This document shows positions 36,666-46,111 of a stretch of DNA of 64,000 nt, in pieces. The position numbers were made by a program, and so were the translations under genes. The notes under the pieces are model-generated. The model did no database searches and was not told the DNA's origin. It saw nothing but the letters and a program-made list of their open reading frames with translations. Position 1 is the first letter of the stretch; the number at the start of each line of letters is the position of its first letter. Source of the DNA: Sphingomonas_Q fennica_A (GTDB lineage Bacteria > Pseudomonadota > Alphaproteobacteria > Sphingomonadales > Sphingomonadaceae); the NCBI GenBank assembly GCA_036946415.1, contig JAQIJD010000002.1, positions 186,001-250,000 on the forward strand. Reading direction: 5' to 3'.

Positions 36666-38224
36666 GCCGGGTCTTCATCTCCGACGACATGAATTCGGTC
36701 GCACTCGGTGCGGATGCGGTGGCGGCGGCTTTCGCGGAGGCCGGCCATGACGTCGTCCGCACCGGCAGCCGCGGCCTGTTCCGCATCGAGCCGCTGGTCG
36801 AAGTGGAGCAGGCGGACGGCAGCCGCTCGGCCTTCGGCCCGGTCGAGGCCGGCGACGTGGCGGCGGTGCTGGACGGCAGCCACGCCAACCGCCTCGGCGC
36901 GATCGAGGACATGCCCTTCTTCAAGAGCCAGCAGCGCTTCACCTTCGCCCGCGTCGGGCTGACCGATCCGCTCAGCCTTGCCGATTATCAGGCGCACGGC
37001 GGCTGGGCGGGGCTGGAAAAGGCACGGGCGCTGGCCCCGGCCGAGGTCGTCGCCGAAGTCACCGCCTCGGGCCTGCGCGGGCGCGGCGGGGCGGGCTTCC
37101 CGACCGGCATCAAGTGGGGGACGGTGCTGGACGCGGCCGGGCCGGAGAAGTTCATCGTCTGCAACGCGGACGAGGGCGACAGCGGCACCTTCGCCGACCG
37201 GATGCTGATGGAGGGCGATCCCTATTGCCTGATCGAGGGCATGGCGATCGCCGCGCATGCGGTGCGGGCGACCTACGGCTATGTCTACATCCGCTCCGAA
37301 TATCCCTTCGCCATCGCCAAGATGGAAGAAGCGATCCGCCGGTCGGCGCATCTGATCGCGCCTTTCGCGCTGGAAGTGCGGGTGGGGGCCGGCGCCTATG
37401 TCTGCGGCGAGGAGACGGCGCTGCTCGATTCGATCGAGGGCAAGCGGGGCCAAGTGCGCGCCAAGCCGCCGCTGCCGGCGCATGTCGGCCTGTTCGGCAA
37501 ACCGACCGTCATCAACAACGTCCTCAGCCTCGCCGCCGTGCCCTTCATCCTCGCCGAAGGGGCCAAGGCCTATGCGGATGTCGGCTTCGGCCGGTCGCGC
37601 GGCACGATGCCGGTGCAGATCGCCGGCAACGTGAAGAACGGCGGCCTCTACGAAGTGGGCTTCGGCATCACGCTCGGCGAGCTGGTCGAGGTGATCGGCG
37701 GCGGCACCGAGAGCGGCCGGCCGGTTCGCGTGGTGCAGGTGGGCGGGCCGCTCGGCGCCTATTTCCCGCCGTCGATGTTCGGCATGGAATTCGATTACGA
37801 GACGTTCGCCAAGAATGGCGGGCTGATCGGCCATGCCGGCATCACCGTGTTCGACGAGACGGTCGACATGGCGAAGATGGCGCGCTTCGCGATGGAATTC
37901 TGCGCGGTCGAAAGCTGCGGCAAGTGCACGCCCTGCCGGATCGGATCGACCCGCGGCGTCGAGACGATCGACCGGCTGATGGTGGCGCGCGACGGCGCCG
38001 CCGGCCGTCCCGTGGTCGAGGCGGACAGCCGCGCCGTTCCGATGCCGGTCGATCCGGTGCGCGAGCGGGCGCGGCAGGAGACGATCCTGCGCGATCTGTG
38101 CGACACGATGAAGTTCGGCTCGCTCTGCGCGCTGGGCGGGTTCACCCCCTATCCGGTGCTGAGCGCGCTGGATTTCTTCCCTGAGGATTTTGGCGGCCGG
38201 AAACTGGCCGAGGCAGCGGAGTAA
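36662..38224 (+). CDS. fdsB: NAD-dependent formate dehydrogenase beta subunit (FMN/NAD-binding)
   Basis: A 520-residue NuoF-like diaphorase subunit that reduces NAD+. The N-terminal ~110 residues are a thioredoxin-like extension. Then come the NADH site GRGGAGFPTGIKWG, the FMN site CNADEGDSGTFADR, YVYIRSEYP, GAYVCGEETALL, and the 4Fe-4S motif ESCGKCTPCRIGS with a distant Cys in GSLCALGG. It is coupled to fdsG and spaced 5 bases from fdsA. Confidence 0.95.
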   Translation: MSRVFISDDMNSVALGADAVAAAFAEAGHDVVRTGSRGLFRIEPLVEVEQADGSRSAFGPVEAGDVAAVLDGSHANRLGAIEDMPFFKSQQRFTFARVGLTDPLSLADYQAHGGWAGLEKARALAPAEVVAEVTASGLRGRGGAGFPTGIKWGTVLDAAGPEKFIVCNADEGDSGTFADRMLMEGDPYCLIEGMAIAAHAVRATYGYVYIRSEYPFAIAKMEEAIRRSAHLIAPFALEVRVGAGAYVCGEETALLDSIEGKRGQVRAKPPLPAHVGLFGKPTVINNVLSLAAVPFILAEGAKAYADVGFGRSRGTMPVQIAGNVKNGGLYEVGFGITLGELVEVIGGGTESGRPVRVVQVGGPLGAYFPPSMFGMEFDYETFAKNGGLIGHAGITVFDETVDMAKMARFAMEFCAVESCGKCTPCRIGSTRGVETIDRLMVARDGAAGRPVVEADSRAVPMPVDPVRERARQETILRDLCDTMKFGSLCALGGFTPYPVLSALDFFPEDFGGRKLAEAAE

Positions 38225-38229
38225 GCATC

Positions 38230-41082
38230 ATGGCCTGGATCGGCGAGATCGACCTCGGCACCAAGCCGGCCCCCGCCATGGCGCAGACCATGGTGACGCT
38301 GACGATCGACGGGGAAGCGGTGACGGTGCCCGAAGGCACGTCCGTCATGCGCGCCGCCGCGCTGATGGGCACGACCATCCCCAAATTGTGCGCGACGGAC
38401 AGCCTCGAGGCGTTCGGATCGTGCCGGCTGTGTCTGGTCGAGGTGGACGGCCGCGCGGGCTATCCCGCCTCCTGCACCACGCCGGTCGCGCCCGGCATGG
38501 TCGTCCGCACTCAGACCGACCGGCTGAAGGAGCTGCGCCGCGGGGTGATGGAGCTCTACATCTCCGATCACCCGCTCGATTGCCTCACCTGCGCCGCCAA
38601 TGGCGACTGCGAATTGCAGGATCAGGCGGGTGCCGTGGGCCTGCGCGAGGTGCGCTACGGCTATGAAGGCGCCAACCACCTCCGCCAGACCAAGGACGTC
38701 TCCAACCCCTATTTCGCCTTCGATCCCTCCAAGTGCATCGTCTGTTCGCGCTGCGTCCGCGCGTGCGACGAGGTGCAGGGCACATTCGCGCTCACCATCC
38801 AGGGCCGCGGCTTCGGCTCCAAGGTGTCGCCCAGCCAGAACGAGGACTTCCTCGCCTCCGAATGCGTGTCCTGCGGCGCCTGCGTGCAGGCCTGCCCGAC
38901 CGCGACGCTGACCGAGAAGACCGTCATCGACATCGGAACGCCCGACAAGTCGGTCGTCACCACCTGTGCCTATTGCGGCGTGGGCTGCACCTTCCGCGCC
39001 GAGATGCGCGGTGAGGAGCTGGTGCGGATGGTGCCGTGGAAGGACGGCAAGGCCAATCGCGGCCACAGCTGCGTCAAGGGCCGCTTCGCCTGGGGCTATG
39101 CCAACCACAAGGAGCGCATCCTCAACCCCATGATCCGGGAAAGCGTCGACCAGCCGTGGCGCGAGGTGACGTGGGACGAGGCCATCGCCCATACCGCCAG
39201 CGAATTCCGCCGCATCCAGGCCAAATACGGCACCCGCGCGGTCGGCGGCATCACCAGCAGCCGCTGCACCAACGAGGAGACGTTCCTCGTCCAGAAACTG
39301 ATCCGCCAGGGCTTCGGCAACAACAATGTCGATACCTGCGCGCGCGTCTGCCACTCGCCGACCGGCTACGGCCTCAAGACCACCTTCGGCACCTCGGCGG
39401 GCACGCAGGATTTCGACAGCGTCCAGTATAGCGACGTGATCCTCGTGATCGGCGCCAACCCGACGGACGGCCACCCCGTGTTCGGCAGCCGCATGAAGCA
39501 GCGCCTCCGGCAGGGCGCGCGGCTGATCGTGGTCGATCCGCGCCGCACCGATCTCGTCCGCACGCCGCATATCGAGGCGGATCACCACCTTGCTCTCCGC
39601 CCCGGCACCAACGTGGCGGTGCTGACGGCGATGGCGCATGTCATCGTGACCGAGGGGCTGGCCAACGAAGCCTATATCCGCGAGCGGTGCGACTGGGACG
39701 AGTTTCAGGACTGGGCGGCGTTCGTCTCCCAGCCCGAGCGGTCGCCCGAGGCGACCGAGGCGCTGACGACCGTGCCCGCCGCCGAACTGCGCGCCGCGGC
39801 ACGGCTCTACGCCACCGGCGGCAACGGCGCGATCTATTACGGCCTCGGCGTCACCGAGCACAGCCAGGGTTCGTCCACCGTCATGGCGATCGCCAATCTG
39901 GCGATGGCGACGGGCAATATCGGGCGCGAGGGCGTGGGCGTGAACCCCTTGCGCGGCCAGAACAATGTCCAGGGCGCCTGCGACATGGGCAGCTTCCCGC
40001 ACGAATTCTCGGGCTATCGCCACGTTTCGGACGGCGAGACGCGCAAGCTGTTCGAGGATGCCTGGGGCGTCAGCCTCGATCACGAACCGGGGCTGCGCAT
40101 CCCCAACATGCTCGATGCGGCGACGGACGGCGTGTTCAAGGCGCTGTTCGTGCAGGGCGAGGATATACTCCAGTCCGATCCCAACACCCACCACGTCGCC
40201 GCCGGCCTCGCCGCAATGGAATGCGTGGTGGTGCAGGATCTGTTCCTGAACGAGACCGCCAATTACGCGCACGTCTTCCTGCCCGGCTCGACCTTCCTCG
40301 AAAAGGACGGCACCTTCACCAATGCCGAACGCCGCATCCAGCGCGTCCGCAAGGTGATGACGCCCAAGAACGGCTATGCCGATTGGGAGATCGTGCAGCT
40401 GGTGGCCAACGCGCTCGGCCTCGGCTGGGATTATGCGCATCCGTCCGAGATCATGGACGAGATCGCCCGGCTAACGCCCACCTTCGCCAAGGTGAGCTAC
40501 GACGCGCTTGAGGCGCATGGCTCGCTGCAATGGCCGGCGACCGACGCGATGCCGGAAGGCACGCCGACCATGCACATCGATGCCTTCGTGCGCGGCAAGG
40601 GCAAGTTCGTCGTCACCGATTATGTCGCGACCGACGAGAAGACCGGCCCGCGCTTCCCGCTGCTGCTGACGACGGGCCGCATCCTCAGCCACTACAACGT
40701 CGGCGCGCAGACGCGGCGGACGGCGAACGTGGCGTGGCACCCGGAGGACCTGCTCGAAATCCATCCGCACGATGCCGAGAATCGCGGCCTCAACGACGGC
40801 CAGTGGGTCACGCTGCGCAGCCGCGCCGGCGAGACGACGCTGCGCGCGAAGGTCACCGATCGCGTCGCACCGGGCGTGGTCTACACCACCTTCCACCACC
40901 CCACGACGCAGGCCAACGTCATCACCACCGATTATTCGGACTGGGCCACCAACTGCCCCGAATATAAGGTGACGGCGGTCGAGGTCGCGCCCTCCAACGG
41001 CCCCAGCGACTGGCAGGAACGCTACGAGGCGCACGCGCAGCGGTCGCGCCGCATCGCCACCGAATTGGAAGCCGCCGAGTGA
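38230..41082 (+). CDS. fdsA: NAD-dependent formate dehydrogenase alpha subunit (molybdenum enzyme)
   Basis: A 950-residue catalytic subunit that oxidises formate to CO2 in the cytoplasm. Domains: a 2Fe-2S ferredoxin domain (CATDSLEAFGSCRLC), a His/Cys cluster region (CLTCAANGDC), two 4Fe-4S motifs (CIVCSRCVRAC and CVSCGACVQAC), the 4Fe-4S of the molybdopterin domain (CAYCGVGC) and the bis-MGD domain. The molybdenum ligand is Cys374 in DTCARVCHSPTG, so this is the cysteine, not the selenocysteine, type. The C-terminal dinucleotide-binding domain includes LLLTTGRILSHYN. Length and order fit the soluble fds-type enzyme. Confidence 0.96.
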   Translation: MAWIGEIDLGTKPAPAMAQTMVTLTIDGEAVTVPEGTSVMRAAALMGTTIPKLCATDSLEAFGSCRLCLVEVDGRAGYPASCTTPVAPGMVVRTQTDRLKELRRGVMELYISDHPLDCLTCAANGDCELQDQAGAVGLREVRYGYEGANHLRQTKDVSNPYFAFDPSKCIVCSRCVRACDEVQGTFALTIQGRGFGSKVSPSQNEDFLASECVSCGACVQACPTATLTEKTVIDIGTPDKSVVTTCAYCGVGCTFRAEMRGEELVRMVPWKDGKANRGHSCVKGRFAWGYANHKERILNPMIRESVDQPWREVTWDEAIAHTASEFRRIQAKYGTRAVGGITSSRCTNEETFLVQKLIRQGFGNNNVDTCARVCHSPTGYGLKTTFGTSAGTQDFDSVQYSDVILVIGANPTDGHPVFGSRMKQRLRQGARLIVVDPRRTDLVRTPHIEADHHLALRPGTNVAVLTAMAHVIVTEGLANEAYIRERCDWDEFQDWAAFVSQPERSPEATEALTTVPAAELRAAARLYATGGNGAIYYGLGVTEHSQGSSTVMAIANLAMATGNIGREGVGVNPLRGQNNVQGACDMGSFPHEFSGYRHVSDGETRKLFEDAWGVSLDHEPGLRIPNMLDAATDGVFKALFVQGEDILQSDPNTHHVAAGLAAMECVVVQDLFLNETANYAHVFLPGSTFLEKDGTFTNAERRIQRVRKVMTPKNGYADWEIVQLVANALGLGWDYAHPSEIMDEIARLTPTFAKVSYDALEAHGSLQWPATDAMPEGTPTMHIDAFVRGKGKFVVTDYVATDEKTGPRFPLLLTTGRILSHYNVGAQTRRTANVAWHPEDLLEIHPHDAENRGLNDGQWVTLRSRAGETTLRAKVTDRVAPGVVYTTFHHPTTQANVITTDYSDWATNCPEYKVTAVEVAPSNGPSDWQERYEAHAQRSRRIATELEAAE

Positions 41083-41095
41083 GGGCCGCCCGCGT

Positions 41096-41386
41096 ATGAT
41101 GAGCAACCTCGAACGGCTGGCCTATATGGCCAACCAGATCGCGCGCGCCTTCGAATCGACCGGCCATGATTCGGCGGTGGCGGCGACCGCCGATCATATC
41201 GCCAGCTTCTGGGATCCGCGGATGCGCGGCCAGGGCATCGAACTGGCGCGGAGCGGCGAGGGCGGGCTTTCCCCCGTCGCCGCCGCGGCGCTGACGATGC
41301 TGGCCGAACAGGGCGCGCCGCCCTCGCAGACGCGCGCCACCGATTTCGCCGCCGTGAACGAAGCGGGCCATGCCGACGCCGGCTGA
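41096..41386 (+). CDS. fdsD: NAD-dependent formate dehydrogenase delta subunit
   Basis: A 96-residue small subunit with the family opening NLERLAYMANQIARAFES and the ADHIASFWDPRMR motif. FdsD is needed for activity of fds-type formate dehydrogenases, probably in assembly. It starts 13 bases after fdsA with ATGATG, and its 3' end overlaps fdhD by 17 bases. In the best-known fds operons fdhD comes before fdsD; here the order is reversed. Confidence 0.9.
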   Translation: MMSNLERLAYMANQIARAFESTGHDSAVAATADHIASFWDPRMRGQGIELARSGEGGLSPVAAAALTMLAEQGAPPSQTRATDFAAVNEAGHADAG

Positions 41387-42158
41387 GGCGGCGTCGGACC
41401 TCGCCTTCCGCGCCGTCTCTCCCGATGGCGCCGCCGCCGCCGTTACCCGCCCGATCGCGGTGGAACGGCCGGTGGCGATCGAGTTCGGCGGCCTCGGCTA
41501 TGCTGTGATGATGGCGACGCCCGCCGACCTCGCCGATTTCGTCACCGGCTTCGCGCTGACCGAACGGCTGATCGATACCGCCACCGAACTGCTCGACGTG
41601 GATTTCCACGAGACGGAGCGGGGCACCGTCGTCCGCGCGACGCTCCACGCCGATCGTCTGCCCCGCGTGGTCGATCGCGTTCGCCATCGTGTGTCCGAAA
41701 GCTCCTGCGGCCTGTGCGGCATCGAAAATCTGGAAGCGGCCCTGCGTCCGCTGCCGTGCGTCAAGGCGGCGGCGCTTGCGGACGAGGCATCGGTCTTCCG
41801 CGCGCTTGGCTTCCTGCGCGACCACCAGCCGCTCAACCGGCGGACGGGCGCGGTCCACGCTGCCGCCGCCTGCGCTGCGGACGGCACGATCCGCCTCGTC
41901 CGCGAGGATGTCGGTCGCCACAACGCCTTCGACAAATTGATCGGGGCGATGGCGCGCGGCGGCCTCGGCTGGGACGGCGGCTTCGCGCTCCTTTCCTCGC
42001 GCTGCTCCTATGAACTGGTCGAAAAGGCGGTGCTGGCCGGCTGCCCGATGCTCGCGACCATTTCCGCGCCCACCTCGCTCGCGGTCGAGCGCGCCGCCGG
42101 GGCGGGGCTGCGGCTGGTGGTGCTGGCGCGGCCCGATGCGATGCTGGTGACGCCGTGA
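41370..42158 (+). CDS. fdhD: Formate dehydrogenase accessory sulfurtransferase FdhD
   Basis: A 262-residue sulfurtransferase that passes sulfur from a cysteine desulfurase to the molybdenum cofactor of formate dehydrogenase. The catalytic cysteines are in SSCGLCGIENL; RPIAVERPVAIEFGG, LVREDVGRHNAFDKLIG and SRCSYELVEKA are family motifs. The ATG lies inside the end of fdsD, so it is coupled. Two cysteine desulfurases in this window (8.6-10.8 kb) are possible donors, which is inference. Confidence 0.95.
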   Translation: MPTPAEAASDLAFRAVSPDGAAAAVTRPIAVERPVAIEFGGLGYAVMMATPADLADFVTGFALTERLIDTATELLDVDFHETERGTVVRATLHADRLPRVVDRVRHRVSESSCGLCGIENLEAALRPLPCVKAAALADEASVFRALGFLRDHQPLNRRTGAVHAAAACAADGTIRLVREDVGRHNAFDKLIGAMARGGLGWDGGFALLSSRCSYELVEKAVLAGCPMLATISAPTSLAVERAAGAGLRLVVLARPDAMLVTP

Positions 42159-42254
42159 GATCGCCGGGCGCGATGCGGGCGGGCGGGCGGCCCGCCGCCC
42201 CGGATCGGGCGGGGCAGGCGTGGGGCGAATGACGCCGCCCCGCCCCGCCGTGCC

Positions 42255-42809
42255 GTGGGCGATCCGTTGAGGCTGCTGGGCGTCGTGCTGGCGGGCGGGG
42301 CCGCCCGCCGCTTCGGATCGGACAAGGCCGAGGCGCTGTGGGCGGGCCGGCGGCTGATCGACCACGCCACCGCCGCCCTCGCCCCGCATGTCGAGACGGT
42401 CGCGATCTGCGGCCGGACCGTTGCCGATCGCCTGTCGCTGCCCGATCTGCCCGCCCCTGGCCTCGGCCCGCTCGGCGGCCTCGCCGGCGCGCTCGACCAT
42501 GCCGCGCGCCACGGCTTCGATGCGGTGCTTTCCACCGCCTGCGACGTGCCTCAATTGCCCGAAGATGCGGTGGCCATGCTGCTGGCGGCGGGGGAGGGGG
42601 CGTGCCTTGCCGAACTGCCGGTGGCCGGGCGGTGGCCGGCGCGGCTGGCCGGCCCCCTGCTCGCCTATCTCGCCGGCGACGACCGGTCGGTGCGCGGCTT
42701 CGCGCGCGGGGCGGGGGTGGCGATGATCCGGCTGGGCCGTCCCATCGCCAACGTCAACACGCCGGAAGACCTCGCCGCCCTGGCCTCCCGCCCCGTTCGC
42801 CCGGAGTAG
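42255..42809 (+). CDS. mobA: Molybdenum cofactor guanylyltransferase MobA
   Basis: A 184-residue nucleotidyltransferase that converts molybdopterin cofactor to the MGD form required by formate dehydrogenase. LGVVLAGGAARRFGSDKAEALWAGR is the GTP-binding opening; LGPLGGLAGAL, STACDVPQLPED and NVNTPEDLA follow. The start is uncertain: GTG at 42255 or TTG at 42267, neither with a strong ribosome site. The 96-bp gap before it is almost pure G/C and shows no clear signal. Probably part of the formate dehydrogenase transcript. Confidence 0.9.
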   Translation: MGDPLRLLGVVLAGGAARRFGSDKAEALWAGRRLIDHATAALAPHVETVAICGRTVADRLSLPDLPAPGLGPLGGLAGALDHAARHGFDAVLSTACDVPQLPEDAVAMLLAAGEGACLAELPVAGRWPARLAGPLLAYLAGDDRSVRGFARGAGVAMIRLGRPIANVNTPEDLAALASRPVRPE

Positions 42810-42911
42810 CCGTCCGCAGGACGGCGTATCGAAGGGTGGTTGCGCGGGGCGATGCTTCGAGACGGCCCTTCGACAGGCTCAGTCCCGACGCAGGACGAAC
42901 GGGATCGTTCT
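42809..42911. repeat. Hairpin plus degenerate sphingomonad-type dispersed repeat
   Basis: A perfect 7-bp hairpin GCCGTCC/GGACGGC (42809-42825) begins at the mobA stop codon. It is followed by a region with imperfect inverted arms (CGTATCGAAGG and GCTTCGAGACG) and CCCTTCGACAGGCTCAG, a motif seen as a scattered repeat in this group. It fills the convergent mobA/aldehyde dehydrogenase gap and may end both transcripts. Confidence 0.55.
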
Positions 42912-42921
42912 ACGCCAGGCA

Positions 42922-44430
42922 TCACAGCGCGATCGTCACCGCCTTCAGCTCGGTATAGGCCTCGACGCCGGCGCGGCCGTTCTCGCGCCCCCAGCCCGAT
43001 TGCTTGTAGCCGCCCAGCGGCAGCGCCGGATCGACGCCGCCGCCGCCGTTGATGCGGACGGTGCCGGCCTTGATGCGGCGCGCGAGTTTCAGCCCCGTCG
43101 CCATGTCCCGCGTCCAGATCGAGGAGGAGAGGCCATAGTCGGTGGCGTTGGCGCGGGCGGCGATGGCGTCCACGTCGTCGTCGCCGAAGCGCATCGCGCA
43201 GAGGACGGGGCCGAAGATTTCCTCCTCCACCACCTTCATGCCCGATGCGGTGCCGGTCAGCACCGTCGGCTGGATGAAATAGCCGCCCTCATAGCCCTCG
43301 CCCGACAGCCGCCCGCCGCCGACGCCGATCGACGCGCCCTCGCCCGCGCCGCTCTCGATATAGCCCAGCACCCGATCGAGCTGCACCTGGCTGACCAGCG
43401 GCCCCATCTGCGTGCCCGCGGCCAGCCCCGCGCCGACCTTCATGTTCCCCGCCATGCCCGCGATGCCGTCGACCACGCGATCGTAGATGCTCTCATGCAC
43501 GAACAGCCGCGATCCGGCGGCGCACACCTGCCCGGCATTGCCGAAGATGCCCATCGCCGCCGCCGGGATCGCGCGGTCCAGATCGGCATCGGGGAAGATG
43601 ATCGTGGGCGACTTGCCGCCCAGTTCCAGCGTCACGCGCTTCAGCGTGCCCGTGGCGGTGCGGACGATGTGGCGACCGACCGCGGTCGATCCGGTGAAGG
43701 ACACCTTGTCCACCCCCGCATGCTCGACCAGCGCCTGCCCCGCCGTCGTGCCGAAGCCGGTGACGATGTTGACCACACCCGCCGGAAAGCCCGCCGCGGC
43801 GATCAGCCGGCCGAGGCGGACGGCGGAGAGCGGCGTCTGCTCGGCCGGCTTCAGCACCACCGTGCAGCCCGCCGCCAGCGCGGGCGCGATCTTGGCGACG
43901 GCCATCACGAACGGGAAGTTCCACGGCACGATCGCCGCCACCACGCCCACCGGTTCGCGCAAGGAGAAGCCCTGCCATTCGCCCGGCCAGGACGGGTTGA
44001 TCGTCTCGCCGGTGATCTTGGTCGCCCAGCCGGCATTGTAGCGCAGCTGCTCGATCGCGCCCATCACGCCTGCGAACTTGGCCATCATGAACGGCATGCC
44101 GTTGTCGAGCGATTCAGTGAGGGCGATGCCCTCGCCGTCCGCCTCGATCAGGTCGGCCAGTTTCAGCATCAGCCGCGCGCGTTCGGAGGGGACCGTCTTC
44201 GCCCAGCTGCCCTCGAAGGCGCGGCGGGCGGCGGCGACCGCCTTGTCGACATCCGCCGCGGCCCCGCTGGCGGCCGAGGCGAAGGCCTTGCCCGTTGCCG
44301 GATCGATCACCTCGAACGTGTCGCCGGACAGGGCCTGCACCTCCTCGCCGTCGATGAACAGCGGGGTCGGGCCGGCGGCGAGCTGGCTGCGGATCGTATC
44401 GAGCGCGGTCGGGGCGAAGGGGGCGTTCAT
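42922..44430 (-). CDS. Aldehyde dehydrogenase (NAD-dependent), catabolic operon
   Basis: A 502-residue aldehyde dehydrogenase. NAD-site and active-site features: PWNFPFVMA, SFTGSTAVGR, LELGGKSP with the general-base Glu, and NAGQVCAAGSR with catalytic Cys303; the C-terminal GGYKQSGWGRENG is typical. It resembles the class that oxidises aliphatic or phenyl aldehydes, but the substrate is not defined. It is the last gene of a four-gene leftward operon after two GMC oxidoreductases, so it probably takes the aldehyde they make on to the acid. It starts 16 bases after the preceding gene. Confidence 0.9.
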   Translation of the reverse strand: MNAPFAPTALDTIRSQLAAGPTPLFIDGEEVQALSGDTFEVIDPATGKAFASAASGAAADVDKAVAAARRAFEGSWAKTVPSERARLMLKLADLIEADGEGIALTESLDNGMPFMMAKFAGVMGAIEQLRYNAGWATKITGETINPSWPGEWQGFSLREPVGVVAAIVPWNFPFVMAVAKIAPALAAGCTVVLKPAEQTPLSAVRLGRLIAAAGFPAGVVNIVTGFGTTAGQALVEHAGVDKVSFTGSTAVGRHIVRTATGTLKRVTLELGGKSPTIIFPDADLDRAIPAAAMGIFGNAGQVCAAGSRLFVHESIYDRVVDGIAGMAGNMKVGAGLAAGTQMGPLVSQVQLDRVLGYIESGAGEGASIGVGGGRLSGEGYEGGYFIQPTVLTGTASGMKVVEEEIFGPVLCAMRFGDDDVDAIAARANATDYGLSSSIWTRDMATGLKLARRIKAGTVRINGGGGVDPALPLGGYKQSGWGRENGRAGVEAYTELKAVTIAL

Positions 44431-44446
44431 CGGTCGGTCTCCGGGT

Positions 44447-46111
44447 TCAGATGCCGGCGCGGGCGAGGTTGGCGGCGGCGACGGCGGTTTCGGGGGGCAG
44501 CGGGGCACGGCCGAGGATCATGTCCGCGGCTTTCTCCGCCACCATGATCGTGGGGGCATTGGTGTTGCCGCCGGGCACGGTCGGCATGATCGAGGCATCG
44601 ACGACGCGCAGCCCGCTCAAGCCGTGGACGCGCAATTGCGGATCGACCACCGCCATGGGCCCGCGGCCCATCGTGCAGGTGCCGGTGGGGTGCTGGGTCA
44701 CGCCCGCGGTGGCGCGGATGTGCGCGTCCAGCTCCTCGTCACTCTCGTAGCCGGGGCCGGGCACAACCTCCTCGCCGGTGATCTGCCCTTGAGGCCCGCC
44801 GCGATAGATGCGGCGGACGAGGCGGATGCCGTCGCGCGCGGTGCGCATGTCCTCGGGATCGGCGAAATTGTTGAGGGTGATGGCCGGCGGATCGGTCGGA
44901 TCGGCGGACCGCAGCGTCATCCAGCCGCGACTGCGCGGGTGGAGCAGGATCACGTCCGCCGTCACCTGATCCTGCTGGCGCTTGCGCCACAACGGGAACC
45001 AGATCTTGGCATCAAGCCGCACCGGATTGGCGAACAGCTGGATGTCGGGCATCGCCAGTTCGGGCCGCGTCTTGATGACGACGTTGCAGCTATTGACCTG
45101 GCTGGCGAAGGCACCCCTGCCGGTCAGCTTCCACGCCAGCACCCATTTGACGACATTGTCGGCGCGCAGCTGCGTCAGGAAGCTGATCTTGTCCTTGAGG
45201 TTGAACAGGATCGGCACGCGCGGATGCTCGGCAAGGTTGCGGCCGACACCGGGCAGATGGTGGACGAGCGGGATGCCGTGCCTCGCCAGTTCCTCGGTCG
45301 GGCCGACGCCCGACAGCATCAGCAGCTGCGGCGAATTGTAGGAGCCGCCCGACAGGATCACCTCACGGCGGGCCGTCACCGTCACCGCCGCGCCGTCCTT
45401 GCGATAGACGATGCCGGTGGCGCGCTTGCCCTCGAAGGTGATGCGCTCGCTGAGCGCGCCCGTCACTACGGTGAGGTTCGGCCGCGCGAGCGCCGGCTCA
45501 AGATAGGCGCGCGCGGTGCTGGAACGCTTGCCGTCCCTGCCGATCGTCAGCTCGCCGCGCGCGAAGCCTTCCTCCTGGCTTCCATGCAGATCGTCGGTGG
45601 TCGGGAAGCCCGCCGCTTCGGCCGATTTCATCAGCGGCTCGTGCAGCCGGAATTCGGATTGGACGGGGACGACCGACAACGGCCCGTCGCCGCCGTGATA
45701 GGGACCGGCGCCCCGCCAGCTCGTCTCCATCCGCTTGAAATAGGAGAGGACGTCGGCATAGCCCCAGCCCTCGCAGCCCATCTGCGCCCAGGTCTGATAG
45801 TCGAGGCTGTGGCCGCGCATGTAGAACATGCCGTTGATCGAGGAGGAGCCGCCCAGCACGCGGCCGCGCGGCATCGGGATCTTGCGGCCGTTCAGATGCG
45901 GCTCGGGTTCGGACCAATAGGGCCAGCTATATTGCGGCTGAAACATCGCGCGCATGAAGCCCAGCGGCATCGTCAGCAGGAACTTGCGATGGTCGCCGCC
46001 CGCCTCCAGCAGCAGCACGCGGATGGCGGGATCGGCGGTCAGCCGGTTGGCGAGGACGCAGCCGGCGCTGCCTGCCCCGACGATGATATAATCGTATCCC
46101 TCGCCGCTCAT
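44447..46111 (-). CDS. GMC family FAD-dependent oxidoreductase (second in operon)
   Basis: A 554-residue glucose-methanol-choline oxidoreductase. The FAD dinucleotide fold is YIIVGAGSAGCVLANRL (8-24), GMC signature 1 is GRVLGGSSSINGMFYMRG, and signature 2 is GGSYNSPQLLMLSGVGP. The catalytic His474 is in QHPTGTC, and the second active-site position is Asn in PGGNTNAPT. Such enzymes oxidise alcohols to aldehydes. It overlaps the paralogous upstream gene by four bases (ATGA). The two differ widely, so they probably have different substrates or stereo-preferences. Confidence 0.92.
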   Translation of the reverse strand: MSGEGYDYIIVGAGSAGCVLANRLTADPAIRVLLLEAGGDHRKFLLTMPLGFMRAMFQPQYSWPYWSEPEPHLNGRKIPMPRGRVLGGSSSINGMFYMRGHSLDYQTWAQMGCEGWGYADVLSYFKRMETSWRGAGPYHGGDGPLSVVPVQSEFRLHEPLMKSAEAAGFPTTDDLHGSQEEGFARGELTIGRDGKRSSTARAYLEPALARPNLTVVTGALSERITFEGKRATGIVYRKDGAAVTVTARREVILSGGSYNSPQLLMLSGVGPTEELARHGIPLVHHLPGVGRNLAEHPRVPILFNLKDKISFLTQLRADNVVKWVLAWKLTGRGAFASQVNSCNVVIKTRPELAMPDIQLFANPVRLDAKIWFPLWRKRQQDQVTADVILLHPRSRGWMTLRSADPTDPPAITLNNFADPEDMRTARDGIRLVRRIYRGGPQGQITGEEVVPGPGYESDEELDAHIRATAGVTQHPTGTCTMGRGPMAVVDPQLRVHGLSGLRVVDASIMPTVPGGNTNAPTIMVAEKAADMILGRAPLPPETAVAAANLARAGI

